Origin: Brachycybe producta
Lineage: Eukaryota > Arthropoda > Diplopoda > Playtdesmida > Andrognathidae
Assembly (NCBI GenBank): GCA_036925085.1
Contig: JAUPFP010000068.1
Location: 124,001 to 188,000, forward strand
Reading direction: 5' to 3'
DNA length: 64,000 nucleotides
Made by a program: the position numbers and the translations under genes. A model generated the notes under the pieces. It was not told the DNA's origin. It did no database searches and worked only from the letters and a program-made list of their open reading frames with translations. This document shows, piece by piece, positions 45,178 to 56,100 of this stretch (positions within the stretch are counted from its first letter, which is position 1; the number at the start of each line of letters is the position of its first letter).

Positions 45178-45635
45178 TTTTGTAGCTCGAAATCACTGGA
45201 GACACTAGATCTAACGAAGTCTCTCGCACGAAAGAGATGGAGAATCATCCTCCCCCCTCCTCCTCGGACGAAGATTCGTCAACCAACTAGTCTTATTATT
45301 ATTATTATTAATTCATTTGTCGTTTACCCTGGTTAGAGAGTTTGTGTTCAGCGAAACAGGAAAGTGCCTTCGAGAAGAAATAAGATTCGTAGAAAAAAAA
45401 ACATAAAAACGACAAAACTTTTTCTCTTCTTCTTCTTCTGTGTTTTATATTACTTGGATCTCTTTTTCTTATTGGACCATTTCGTCATCGTGATCGAAAG
45501 TAGCTTTAAAAAAAACAAAAAAACTTTTAAATAACACATAACGAAGATTTTAAGATTTTTTTCCTCTCGAGGGTCGGATTCGTTATTATTTCATTCGTTT
45601 TTTTTTTTAAAAAAAGAAAATTATCTCAGTATTAA

Positions 45636-45641
45636 AATAAA
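45636..45641 (+). terminator. Candidate SPECC1L poly(A) signal
   Basis: AATAAA, 459 bases past the SPECC1L stop and 83 bases before the convergent ZSWIM7 stop codon. Confidence 0.45.
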
Positions 45642-45723
45642 AATCGTATTTAAGGCAAAACCCGAACGAGAAAATAAAAAAGTTGATTTCTCATTTTAGA
45701 AAGTCTTTTTCTAGTTTTTATCT

Positions 45724-48700
45724 TCATATTGTTTTCAAAATGTCCGTCATCTGCTGGTCAGTTACAAGTGATTCTTCGCTTTTGTTCATCGCTTCCGAGA
45801 GACGGATCGCCAATAAATGTTTACACTGAATAGACGAGAAACGGTCGTTAACGGAGGAGCGCTACGACTTTTTTGAGTTTTCAAACACATTTTGTTGTTA
45901 CCATTGTTTGTTCGCCTCTTCGTAAAACTTTAACGATTGTTGTTTCGGAAAGAGAGAGAGAAAAAAAAATAGTGGAATTTGAAAGATTAGGACTTAAGGT
46001 GGCTTTATAGAAATTTATTTTGCTTTTGTCTCCTCCAGACGGCGCCACTGCGGTGGCTAACACTATGCTCCATAGACGTTTTTTTTTATTAAAATTTGGG
46101 TGTAAAAATGTCAAGAAAACGGTTTTTTTTTTAGGAACAACATTATGAAAAAATTCAAATTGTTTTCAAAACTAGAATGGTAAAAGATTATGTTAGAAGT
46201 TATTTCGCGGCAATATCTTAAAAAATAAACAATTTTATAGTTCAGTTTGAAAATGACTCGTTTTTTTTTTAGGTTTTTCCATCGACATTTCATGAAAAAA
46301 TATTTTCGTCTTTTTTTCAAACTTGTCATAAAAAGTTTATTTTGAAAGATATCATCATCGAAAATACTTTTAGTATTATCACCAACTATTCCAGTTTCTA
46401 AAACACTTTGTATTTTTTTTCGTAATGTTTCTCCTGAAAAAACGTTCGCTTGAAAAATATAAATTATCTCAAAACCGCGAGTTTGGGGCGAAGAGACCTC
46501 CTCCTCTATAGAACACAATTGCCACTGCAGTGGCGCCATCTGGAAGGACAAAAACAAAATAAATATCTATAAAATCACCTTCAGTGGTGCACAGTTTTGA
46601 AACCAACTTTAAACATGTTTTATAACCAGCTGATATTTGAGTTATGGTTATTCAGCATTTCAAAAGAGTAACCACTAATGAGAAATTTGAAAGTGTGTTA
46701 AAAACTAGAAGGGTAGCTTAATGACTTAATAGTAGGATTGGGCCATTCGAATCCTGCAAATCTTGAAAAATATTCGAGATTCGAAAACTCGAATCTTCGC
46801 GTTTTTTTCGTCTTTCGAATCTTTCGAATTCTAACCTTAAAAAAAAACTTAAAAACTTTGTTAAAATTAGTTTTAACTCCATTGACGTCCAATAGAAGCG
46901 TTCACTAACAAAAAAACCGGCGATTGTTGCAATTTCGGTGGTTATCCGGGTCACCAATATCATCACCTTGTGGCAACCCTGGGTGCCACTTGTTTTTTTA
47001 TTATTAGTAATTTAATATTACTATTTCCTTTATTTGTATTTTCTTAATGAATAATATAGGATTCTTATATGAAGGATTCGAGAGATTCGAGAAACTTTTA
47101 GGATTCGGATTCGAGAAACTTTTAGGATTCGGATTCGAGAAACTTTTAGGATTCGGATTCGAGAAGCTTTTAGGATTCGGATTCGAGAACCTTTTAGGAT
47201 TCGGATTCGAGAAACTTTTAGGATTCGGATTCGAGAAACTTTTAGGATTCGGATTCGAGAAGCTTTTAGGATTCGGATTCGAGAACCTTTTAGGATTCGG
47301 ATTCGAGAACCTTTTAGGATTCGGATTCGAGAAACTTTTAGGATTCGGATTCGAGAAACTTTTAGGATTCGGATTCGAGAAACTTTTAGGATTCGGATTC
47401 GAGAAACTTTTAGGATTCGGATTCGAGAAACTTTTAGGGTTCGGATTCGAGAAACTTTTAGGGTTCGGATTCGAGAAACTTTTAGGATTCGGATTCGAGA
47501 AACTTTTAGGATTCGGATTCGAGAAACGTTTAGGATTCGGATTCGAGAACCTTTTAGGATTCGGATTCGAGAAACTTTTAGGATTCGGATTCGAGAAACT
47601 TTTAGAATTCGGATTCGAGAAACTTTTAGGATTCGGATTCGAGAAACTTTTAGGATTCGGATTCGAGAAACTTTTAGGATTCGGATTCGGATTCGAGAAA
47701 CTTTTAGGATTCGGATTCGAGAAACTTTTAGGATTCGGATTCGAGAAACTTTTAGGATTCGGATTCGAGAAGCTTTTAGGATTCGGATTCGAGAACCTTT
47801 TAGGATTCGGATTCGAGAAACTTTTAGGATTCGGATTCGAGAAACTTTTAGGATTCGGATTCGAGAAGCTTTTAGGATTCGGATTCGAGAACCTTTTAGG
47901 ATTCGGATTCGAGAAACTTTTAGGATTCGGATTCGAGAAACTTTTAGGATTCGGATTCGAGAAACTTTTAGGATTCGGATTCGAGAAACTTTTAGGATTC
48001 GGATTCGAGAAACTTTTAGGGTTCGGATTCGAGAAACTTTTAGGGTTCGGATTCGAGAAACTTTTAGGATTCGGATTCGAGAAACTTTTAGGATTCGGAT
48101 TCGAGAAACGTTTAGGATTCGGATTCGAGAACCTTTTAGGATTCGGATTCGAGAAACTTTTAGGATTCGGATTCGAGAAACTTTTAGAATTCGGATTCGA
48201 GAAACTTTTAGGATTCGGATTCGAGAAACTTTTAGGATTCGGATTCGAGAAACTTTTAGGATTCGGATTCGGATTCGAGAAACTTTTAGGATTCGGATTC
48301 GAGAAACTTTTAGGATTCGGATTCGAGAAACTTTTAGGATTCGGATTCGGATTCGAGAAACTTTTAGGATTCGGATTCGAGAAACTTTTAGGATTCGGAT
48401 TCGAGAACCTTTTAGGATTCGGATTCGAGAAACTTTTAGGATTCGGATTCGGATTCGAGAAACTTTTAGGATTCGGATTCGAGAAACTTTTAGGATTCGG
48501 ATTCGAGAAACTTTTAGGATTCGGATTCGAGAAACTTTTAGGGTTCGGATTCGAGAAACTTTTAGGGTTCGGATTCGAGAAACTTTTAGGATTCGGATTC
48601 GAGAAACTTTTAGGATTCGGATTCGAGAAACGTTTAGGATTCGGATTCGAGAACCTTTTAGGATTCGGATTCGAGAAACTTTTAGGATTCGGATTCGAGA

Positions 48701-50498
48701 AACTTTTAGAATTCGGATTCGAGAAACTTTTAGGATTCGGATTCGAGAAGCTTTTAGGATTCGGATTCGAGAACCTTTTAGGATTCGGATTCGAGAAACT
48801 TTTAGGATTCGGATTCGAGAAACTTTTAGGATTCGGATTCGAGAAGCTTTTAGGATTCGGATTCGAGAACCTTTTAGGATTCGGATTCGAGAAACTTTTA
48901 GGATTCGGATTCGGATTCGAGAAACTTTTAGGATTCGGATTCGAGAAACTTTTAGGATTCGGATTCGAGAAACTTTTAGGATTCGGATTCGAGAAACTTT
49001 TAGGATTCGGATTCGAGAAACTTTTAGGATTCGGATTCGAGAAACGTTTAGGATTCGGATTCGAGAACCTTTTAGGATTCGGATTCGAGAAACTTTTAGG
49101 ATTCGGATTCGAGAAACTTTTAGAATTCGGATTCGAGAAACTTTTAGGATTCGGATTCGAGAAACTTTTAGGATTCGGATTCGAGAAAATTTAGGATTCG
49201 TCCCACCTCTAGTTAATAGTATTTTTCGTGTTGGTATCTTTCAAAATAAACTTTTTTTTTTACAGACAAAAAAAATTAAAAGATTATCTTCTGTTCAAAG
49301 TTGGATCATTTTCAAAGTACCGTAAAAAAGTTTATTTTGAAAAATACCCTTAAAGTGATTGAGCTACCCTTCTAGTTTTTAAGACACTTTCAATTCATTG
49401 TTGGTGTTGCTCCTGAAAAGTGGAATAAAGTTGAAAATTTAAAAGGGTTTTTGCGAGATTAACCTGAGTAATGAAACGAGCGACACTCGCAGTGTTTTCC
49501 CATTCCCAGGCAAGTGTACGTGTTCTTCGTTGATCCCGTGACGCGAAACACAATCCGTCCACTCGGCGATCGAGTACGGGTTACTCCGTGACGGTCAACG
49601 ATGTCCAGTGCCAGTATAAGGGTTGATTGGAATACACTATGCAGCCTTTTAGCATTCATTGAAATAATAAAAGGTGTTCTTTTCTTTACGTGCGGCTCGC
49701 AAGCCAATCCATAATATATTACAATGCTGGCCTCAAACGATCAATTCCGGCTTGTCAATCCAAAAATTGATCATGTGTAGCGGATTTTAATTCAATCCAT
49801 TTTTTTCTTTCTTCTTGCGCTTCAATTTTAACTCGAACGATCAGCCAGAATTAATCGTTAATCGAGGTTGGTCTCACACAGACCACTTTGTGGCGCCACA
49901 AAAAGTGGTCGTCTTTATCAGACTACTCATCACATAGGTGTTCCTATGCAACCGGTAACAAAGAGTGGTCGACCTCTGCCACAGGTAGCAACCACCGGAT
50001 TTTTTCTTCCAGGCGGTGATCACTTGTTACTCTCAATGGCGCGACAGTGGCAAAAAGTGGTCGAGCTTTACCACAGGTGGCGACCACTGGTCTTTTTTTT
50101 TATCTTGGTAGTGATCAAAGTCATACCAGTGGTCCGCACCGACGACAGGCCATAGTTTTAAATGGCTGTCTTGACACAAATCATACGATCGAGCCACTTT
50201 GTGGCGACACTGAGTGATCTTCGTAAAGCAGGTCAAAGTTCGGCTACAAAAGAGAGAGAGGAGGGTGGTTTGGGATGGTAACACATACGTACGCGTTCAA
50301 AATATTCTCATTGACTGAAATGTAAAACACGTGACAATTACTAAACAGAAATGATTGACAGCTCGGTAGCTCCTCCCCCCCCCCCCTTGAACACGCTTAA
50401 TTATGAAACACGTGGTTATAAAAGCGAAACTTACGTTTCTTTTCTGCTTCGTAAATTCGTCTGACGTCCTCAAACAATTCTTCTTCGACGGACTCCAT
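45724..50498 (-). CDS. ZSWIM7: ZSWIM7 (SWS1), SWIM-type zinc finger recombination factor (131 aa)
   Basis: Five exons in transcript order: 50498-50435, 50314-50293, 49645-49464, 45927-45902, 45825-45724; 396 bases in one frame (human 140 aa). The product aligns through ALDIVDRHGVTRTRSPSGR, NTYTCLGMGKHCECRSFHYS, VLRRGEQTM, CKHLLAIRLSEAMNK and TDQQMTDIL. The SWIM motif C-x-C...C-x-H is intact (C81, C83, C99, H101). The family partner is SWSAP1; the complex promotes Rad51 loading in homologous recombination, notably in meiosis. Exons 2 and 4 are microexons of 22 and 26 bases. Intron 3 is 3.5 kb and contains a hAT-like element with a 2.1-kb satellite. The acceptor lies directly before the ATG, so the 5' UTR is probably spliced. 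The gene is convergent with SPECC1L; stop codons are about 550 bases apart. Confidence 0.93.
46010..46560. mobile_element. Family A relative with GGCGCCACTGC ends, in ZSWIM7 intron 3
   Basis: Ends TTTTGTCTCCTCCAGACGG.GCCACTGC and GCAGTGGCGCCATCTGG, with family A arms (AAAACTAGAATGG, CCAGTTTCTAAAAC) inside. The left border lies near CTTAAGGTGG. Confidence 0.65.
46733..49211. mobile_element. hAT-like non-autonomous element with internal satellite
   Basis: Begins TAGGATTGGGCCATTCGAAT and ends GATTCGTCCCACCTCTA; the reverse of the right end, TAGAGGTGGGACGAATCC, pairs imperfectly with the left. Flanks CTTAATAG (46725-46732) and GTTAATAG (49212-49219) are an 8-bp duplication with one mismatch, as expected for hAT. 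A short relative lies at 61746-62147, where the internal array is only about two units. Confidence 0.85.
47077..49194. repeat. 24-bp satellite, about 88 units
   Basis: The unit is TTAGGATTCGGATTCG followed by AGAAACTT, with occasional extra GGATTC dimers. Single-base variants (AAG, AAC, CGT, GAATTC, GGGTTC) recur in a fixed order, giving a higher-order repeat: the GAGAAACG variant is at 47521, 48103, 48625 and 49039 (spacings 582, 522, 414). The unit is a multiple of three, which creates a spurious 715-codon frame. Confidence 0.97.
49680..50165. repeat. Dispersed repeat and AGTGGTCG-rich segment in ZSWIM7 intron 2
   Basis: 49680-49875 is the inverse of 33672-33885. From 49875 to 50165, AGTGGTC/GACCACT recurs about eight times with CACAGGT and GCGACC(A) words. 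Confidence 0.7.
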
Positions 50499-50911
50499 CT
50501 GAAATCACTGACGGATGGCTCGGATTCGCCGAAGACTGCAAACATATACTCGGAAATAACTCGCACATTCACGGCATTTACAACGAAAAAAAACCACCCC
50601 GCTATTGACACAATGCACATGTAACTGTCACCAAATACATTACGTAATTACTGCAGTTGCTATTGCGCAACTTCCGGAGGGGGGGTGGGCAATAGTGACG
50701 TCACACGTATAAATTGAGAAGATGAAAAGGAGGAGGAGCTGTCATTTTATTACGTCGCTAGATCGTCTTTGTGATTGGCTGTCTAGCAAAATCTAAAGTC
50801 GGATTCATATTGTGACGTAAATGCCACAGATTTCTTTCTAAAAATGTTCTGTGATTTGTTGTCTCGCTGATGGCCGCAGTTTGCAACTTTTGGCGCTAAA
50901 TTTAAATGAAA
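50499..50911. other. ZSWIM7 promoter side, no gene seen
   Basis: Contains a G-rich run and AGTGACGTCACACG near 50694-50707. No TATA box is evident. Confidence 0.4.
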
Positions 50912-51712
50912 TAAAGAGGCTACATCGCAAAATTACTTCGAAAAATCTCCGCAAGGAGCGCTAGCATCGTTTTTCTATTGAGTCCATAGACCCCATATGT
51001 TAAAGAAAGAAAGGTTATTTTTTAAAATACACAGTTGCGGCGGCAATATGTTTATTTTTCATATTTAAAGTTGTCAAATTTTGATGGTTCAAAGTGCAAT
51101 GTGCACATATATGCTGATCTAGTGATAGAGCGTTGCAGTTATATTTTTTAAAAACTATTTTAAAATGGCGAATTTTTAACTCTTTATGTTAAACTCCATT
51201 GAGTACGCGCTTATAAGCAAAACAAATCCATTAAAATGTTCGTAAAATACGTAAAAAATAATTTTAAAAAACCAGAAAAAAATCACCACATCCTCCAATG
51301 TGTTGGCTTCACTGTGGTTTAATTGTGGTTTTTTTAAAAATTATTTTTACATATTTTGACGAGCATTTTAATAGATGTTTTTTCTTATTTGGGCTTACTC
51401 AATGGAATTTAACATATGAGTTAGACATTCGCCATTTTGAAATACTTTTTAAAAAATAGGAGCACACTTGCCAATTTTTTGTGATTATATCACTAAATGA
51501 ACATATATTTAAAATGCATATTACACTTTGAAAAATTAAAATCGGACAACTTTAAATATGAAAAATAAACATTTTGCCGCCGCGACTGTGTGTGTATTTT
51601 AAAAATTAACGTTTTTTTCTTTAACATTGGGTCTACGGGCTCAATAGAAAAAACGATGCTAGCGCTCTTTGCAGAAATTTTTGGAATTAATTTTGCGATG
51701 TAGCCTCTTATT
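50912..51712. mobile_element. Long foldback, about 800 bp
   Basis: AGAGGCTACATCGCAAAATTA / TAATTTTGCGATGTAGCCTC, then GCGCTAGCATCGTTTTT / AAAAACGATGCTAGCGCTC and AAATATGAAAAATAAAC-type arms. The match runs about 380 bp into the centre, where CACTGTGGTTTAATTGTGG lies. No reading frame explains it. Confidence 0.85.
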
Positions 51713-52208
51713 GGCACTGCTAACTTTTTTTAAAAATAATTTGATTTTTATTTCAATTAAACAAATAACTAATAATTTTAAAAATTATCAAAATATAATT
51801 AAATAAATAAATTTGTCATATAAAAAAGATCCAAAGTTTTTTTTTAAATGAATTTTAATTTAGACTGAAGTATCCATTTGCAAAATATGCAAATTAGCCA
51901 CAAAAAAAAAGAATAAATTCTATTTCTATTTTAATTTGCATTTCTGAAGCTATATTAAGAAACTTCAAGTGTTTTAATGGCCTTTTGACGTGAAGTAACT
52001 CCTAAATAATATTCTAAAAATAAATCCAAATAAAGTCCTATTTCAATAAGAAAACTTGACACTCCAAATTCAACTTGTACGCTCTAAGCAGGGTTCCAAC
52101 ATTGGGCAACAACAGGGTTCCAACAAACTACAATCATTTTTTAATAATAAAAAAAGCTGGTTAGAGCCTATATGTCCGGATACTATGAGTTGTTAACTAG
52201 AAAGTTCT
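51713..52208. other. AT-rich spacer, no gene seen
   Basis: Holds a degenerate copy of the GGGTTCCAAC / TTCAACTTG repeat (about 52060-52140) and a GCTGGTTAGAGCC word like that at 11416. Confidence 0.4.
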
Positions 52209-52415
52209 ACATGCATTTAGAAATCGGGACGAACTTCAGTTGGCTCCGCCCTTTTTATGACGACCGGCAACTTCTAATTGGTTGGTTATGTAGGCTGACG
52301 TCACATGTTCCGCCCCTTTTCAACGTCGAACCACACAACAAACCAATTAGAAGTTGCCGGTCGTCATAGAAAGGGCGGAGCCAACTGAAGTTCGTCCCGA
52401 TTTCTAAATGCCTGT
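52209..52415. mobile_element. MITE family C, copy near 52.3 kb
   Basis: ACATGCATTTAGAAATCGGG / CTAAATGCCTGT, flanked by GAAAGTTCT and CAAAGTTCT (8 of 9). Confidence 0.9.
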
Positions 52416-52550
52416 CAAAGTTCTAGCCTTAGAAACGAGATTGTTACTTCACAATTGGCCCGACTTGAGCCACAGATTGAGAAACATATTTGCATCAAAA
52501 TTATTCGAACCCTATGGTAATGACTAATGAGACTTCTGGTTCAATCAGAA

Positions 52551-52758
52551 ACAGGTAGTTAGAAATAGGTGAAAACTTCATTTGGCTCCGCCCTTGTTAT
52601 GACGACTGGCAACTTCTAATTGGCTGGTTATGTAGTCTAACGTTGAAAAGGGCGGAGCATGTGACGTCAGACTATACATAACCAACCAATTAGAAGTTGC
52701 CAGTCGTCATAACAAAGGCGGAGCCAACTGAAGTTTTCACCTAATTCTAACTGCCTGT
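52551..52758. mobile_element. MITE family C, copy near 52.65 kb
   Basis: ACAGGTAGTTAGAAATAGG / CTAACTGCCTGT, flanked by a perfect 9-bp duplication CAATCAGAA (52542-52550 and 52759-52767). Confidence 0.92.
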
Positions 52759-53141
52759 CAATCAGAATGTTTTAGTTGAAATTTCTTTTCTTGAATTTGG
52801 ACCTAAATCTGGACCCATATGTGATTCATATATATATATGAATTAATATTCAATCCCACATATTGTTCTCTTAAACCTTGATGCTTATTGTTGACTAATA
52901 AAACTAAAAGCCATATATTCTGCTTCTTAAGTGGATTAACTACTCTTAATAACAAGGACAAAATGAGGTCGTGTTACGACCTTTTATCCTAGTTTCGTAA
53001 AAAAAAAAAACTCTTCACGATATTTCCTTTTTTTCCCCCTCCATCACTTTGTGCAACACGGATTCTATTTCTCATCACTCGATTCACTTGTCAGATTTAA
53101 GCTAAAAGAAGCTGGTTGCATATTTTTTTTTTATCTTACAG

Positions 53142-53169
53142 AAGAAGAAGAAGAAGCAGAAAATCAATA
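53142..53169 (+). other. 5' UTR part of UPB1 first coding exon
   Basis: TTTTTTATCTTACAG|AAGAAG is a good acceptor 28 bases before the ATG, so an upstream non-coding exon is expected. Confidence 0.55.
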
Positions 53170-56100
53170 ATGTCCAGCCAATTTGACAGTTTGGAACGAT
53201 GTCTCGAAGATAACATTCCCGAAGAAGAACTACGAGAAGTTAAACGGATTCTCTACGGAAAAGAATTACAGTAAAAATAATGAGAGAAAGACGAATTTTA
53301 TAGAATATATTTTTTTTGTTGGCCACACGTTCAAAATCCATATAGACTATAGCTCGGCCACGTATGATAAAAACCAGTTATGTCAGTCATTAATATACCA
53401 CCTTTTTTTTTTTTAAAATGATTTTGTTTAAAGGAAACTAGAAATTCCAGTTGCGGCTCAGTCGATCGCCGACGAAAAAGACTTCGAGATTCAAGGATAT
53501 AGTTTTACGGCCGAACACGAAACGTTGCGGCCACCTCGAATCGTACGAGTCGGCCTCGTTCAGAATAAGATTGTGTTGCCGACCACCGATTGTCTCAATG
53601 CTCAGAGATCGGCTTTACATTATCGTATTGCGGACATCATCTCTGCTGCGGCTGCGGCCAACGTCAACATCTTGTGTCTACAGGAGACGTGGCGTGAGTT
53701 CCGATTTGGTCTCCGGTTAAAGGCTATATAGAGAGCTGAGAGCTCTCTCTGAAGGCTCCTTTCGAGCCAAACACGGCTTTGTATTAATTGAAGCACGTAA
53801 TTTAACCAAAATCCACACAAATAATGAGTATTTTTGATTTTTTTTCATGTTAGAACCCTGTTGAGAGGGTTCAAATTGAATTTCAAGTGAATTTGGGCTT
53901 ATTTTCAATTATTACTTTCGAATGTATACAAGTTAGGCTACTATTAAAAAATAACGCAAATAAGTTACTTTATATACAGTTACAAAGTGCAAAACCAGTC
54001 ACTTTTGAAAAGTAACTGTTCTATGTTTTTTAATAGTTACTTTTACTTTTAGATGAACACATTTTATAAATTTTTATAAAGAACTGTTTTCATAATTAAA
54101 GTAAAAGTAACTGTGTTAAAAACCATATAACAGTTACTTTTTTATACAGTTACTTTCATATGAACTAATTTTCTAAAGAACTGTTTTCATAAAGTAAAAG
54201 TAACTGTATTTAAAACACAGAACAGTTACTTTTTAATAGAGTTACTTTTACTTTTAGATGAACAACTTTTATAAAGAACTGTTTTCATAAAGCAAAAGTA
54301 ACTCTGTTAAAAACCACATAACAGTTACTTTTTAATACAGTTACTTTAAGATGAACAAATTTTTATAAAGAACTGTTTTCATAAAGTAAAAGTAACTGTA
54401 TTAAAAACAAAGATCAGTTATTTTTTTATACAGTTACTTTTATATGAACTAATTTTCTAAAGAACTGTTTTCATAAAGTAAAAGTAACTGTATTAAAAAC
54501 ACAGAACAGTTACTTTTTAATACAGTTACTTTTACTTTTAGATGCACAAATTTTATAAAGTAAAGTTTTCATAAAGTAACTTTTAATATCGCAATCAAAA
54601 CTTGTCGAAAATTTTGTTGCAGAAAAAATTACGGGAATCTTCAGTTAACCTTTCAAAAGTAACTGCACTATGTCTTTTTTGCAGTTACTTTTAATGTTAA
54701 TCATTAGCTAGTTTTATATAAAATTTCTTCCTGAAAGTAACTTTTAATATCAAAAGTTTTGTCACCAAAGTAATTGCACAAATTTCTTCAGTTAATTTTC
54801 ATAAGTAACTGTGGCTTGCGTTACAGTTACTTTAACACTATAAACCACGATTAAATTAAAAAAAAAAATTTTTTCTATAAACTAACTTTTTATGTCAAAA
54901 GTTTTGTTGGAGAAGTAATTGCCCCAAAATGCAGTTACTTTTCAAAAGTAACTGTGTTTTATAAGTTACAATTACTCTAAAGTTAAACCCTAGGTAACTT
55001 TTTAAAAGAAATTTCTTCCATAAAGTTACTTTTAACATTACAACAAAACTAGGTTTTGTACGATTCTTCAGTTAGTTTTCAAAAGTAACTGTGGCGTACG
55101 TTACAGTTACTTTAAAGCTATATATTAAATTTTCAAAGAAATTTCTTCCATAAAGTAACTAACTAACTAACTTTTAATATTACAACAAAACTTGTGATAA
55201 ATTTTGTTGCAAGAGCAATTTTACGAATCTTCAGTTAACTATTATTTTTTAAAAAGTAACTGTAGCTTATATTACAGTTACTTAAAGCTAAACCATGATT
55301 GTCACCTTTGACGCCAGTTAGTAATTATTTCGACCAAATGCGACCGTGAATTCAAACAAAAGTGGAGAGAAAAAAACTGAAAAAACCCTCAACAATTTCT
55401 GTATTTTTTTTCTTCCAGACATGCCGTTTGCTTTCTGTACTCGAGAAAAGTTGCCATGGTGTCAGTTTGCCGAAACAATCAAAGAAGGGCCATCGGTCCG
55501 CTTCTGTCAAGAGGTTACGACATCTTCCGATCGAATCCTCCTCTTTTTTTTTAAAAAAAAAAAAGAATGCTTCAATGATAGTTTTTTTTGCTTTTTCGAG
55601 TGTAGTTAGCCAAACATTACAACATGGTCATCATTTCTCCGATACTTGAGCGTGACGAGACTCACGGTGATGTCCTCTGGAACACGGCAGGTTAGATAAA
55701 AAAAAAACAAGATCGAGAGAAATAATACGAAATTTTCTTCTTCTTCGTAAAAACAAATAGTTGTCATTTCCAACTCTGGTAAGATCATGGGAATCAGCCG
55801 CAAGAATCACATTCCGAGAGTCGGAGACTTCAACGAGGTTTTGAAATCCTTCCTTCGATATTTTGTGTTCCGTGAATTCTTTTTACGATAAAGTTCCTCT
55901 AATATCGAATTATTGCCGTTCTTTTTTTTTTCTTCCTCAGTCCACTTATTACAACGAAGGAAACACTGGACACCGTGTCTTTCAAACACAATGGGGTAAA
56001 AAAGGCCGTATAGTTACGAGAAAACAACTTCGAGAGTTTGTTTTTTTGTGAATTTTGCTCAATTTCGAGATGGAAAAAAAAGACTTCAAAACTCGGCACT

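Larger units (their letters stand above)
46610..49445. mobile_element. Foldback family A copy split by a hAT insertion
   Basis: Left half 46610-46732 (AAACTAGAAGGGTAGC), right half 49212-49445 (GAGCTACCCTTCTAG). The hAT-like element at 46733-49211 separates them, with its duplication lying in family A sequence. Confidence 0.8.

Noticed and set aside
46480-46545. Alternative ZSWIM7 exon after CCTTCCAG reading DGATAVAIVFYR
   Set aside because: Phase fits, but it lacks the CKH half of the SWIM motif and lies in a transposon end. The exons at 45902-45927 and 45724-45825 restore the family sequence.
47047-49194. 715-codon open frame of LGFGFEKL repeats
   Set aside because: It is a translation of the 24-bp satellite inside a transposon. 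The unit length is a multiple of three, so lack of stops is automatic; the sibling element at 61746-62147 has no such frame.
47077-49194. Regular short repeats that might suggest a CRISPR array
   Set aside because: There are no unique spacers: 24-bp units abut each other, and the sequence is eukaryotic.
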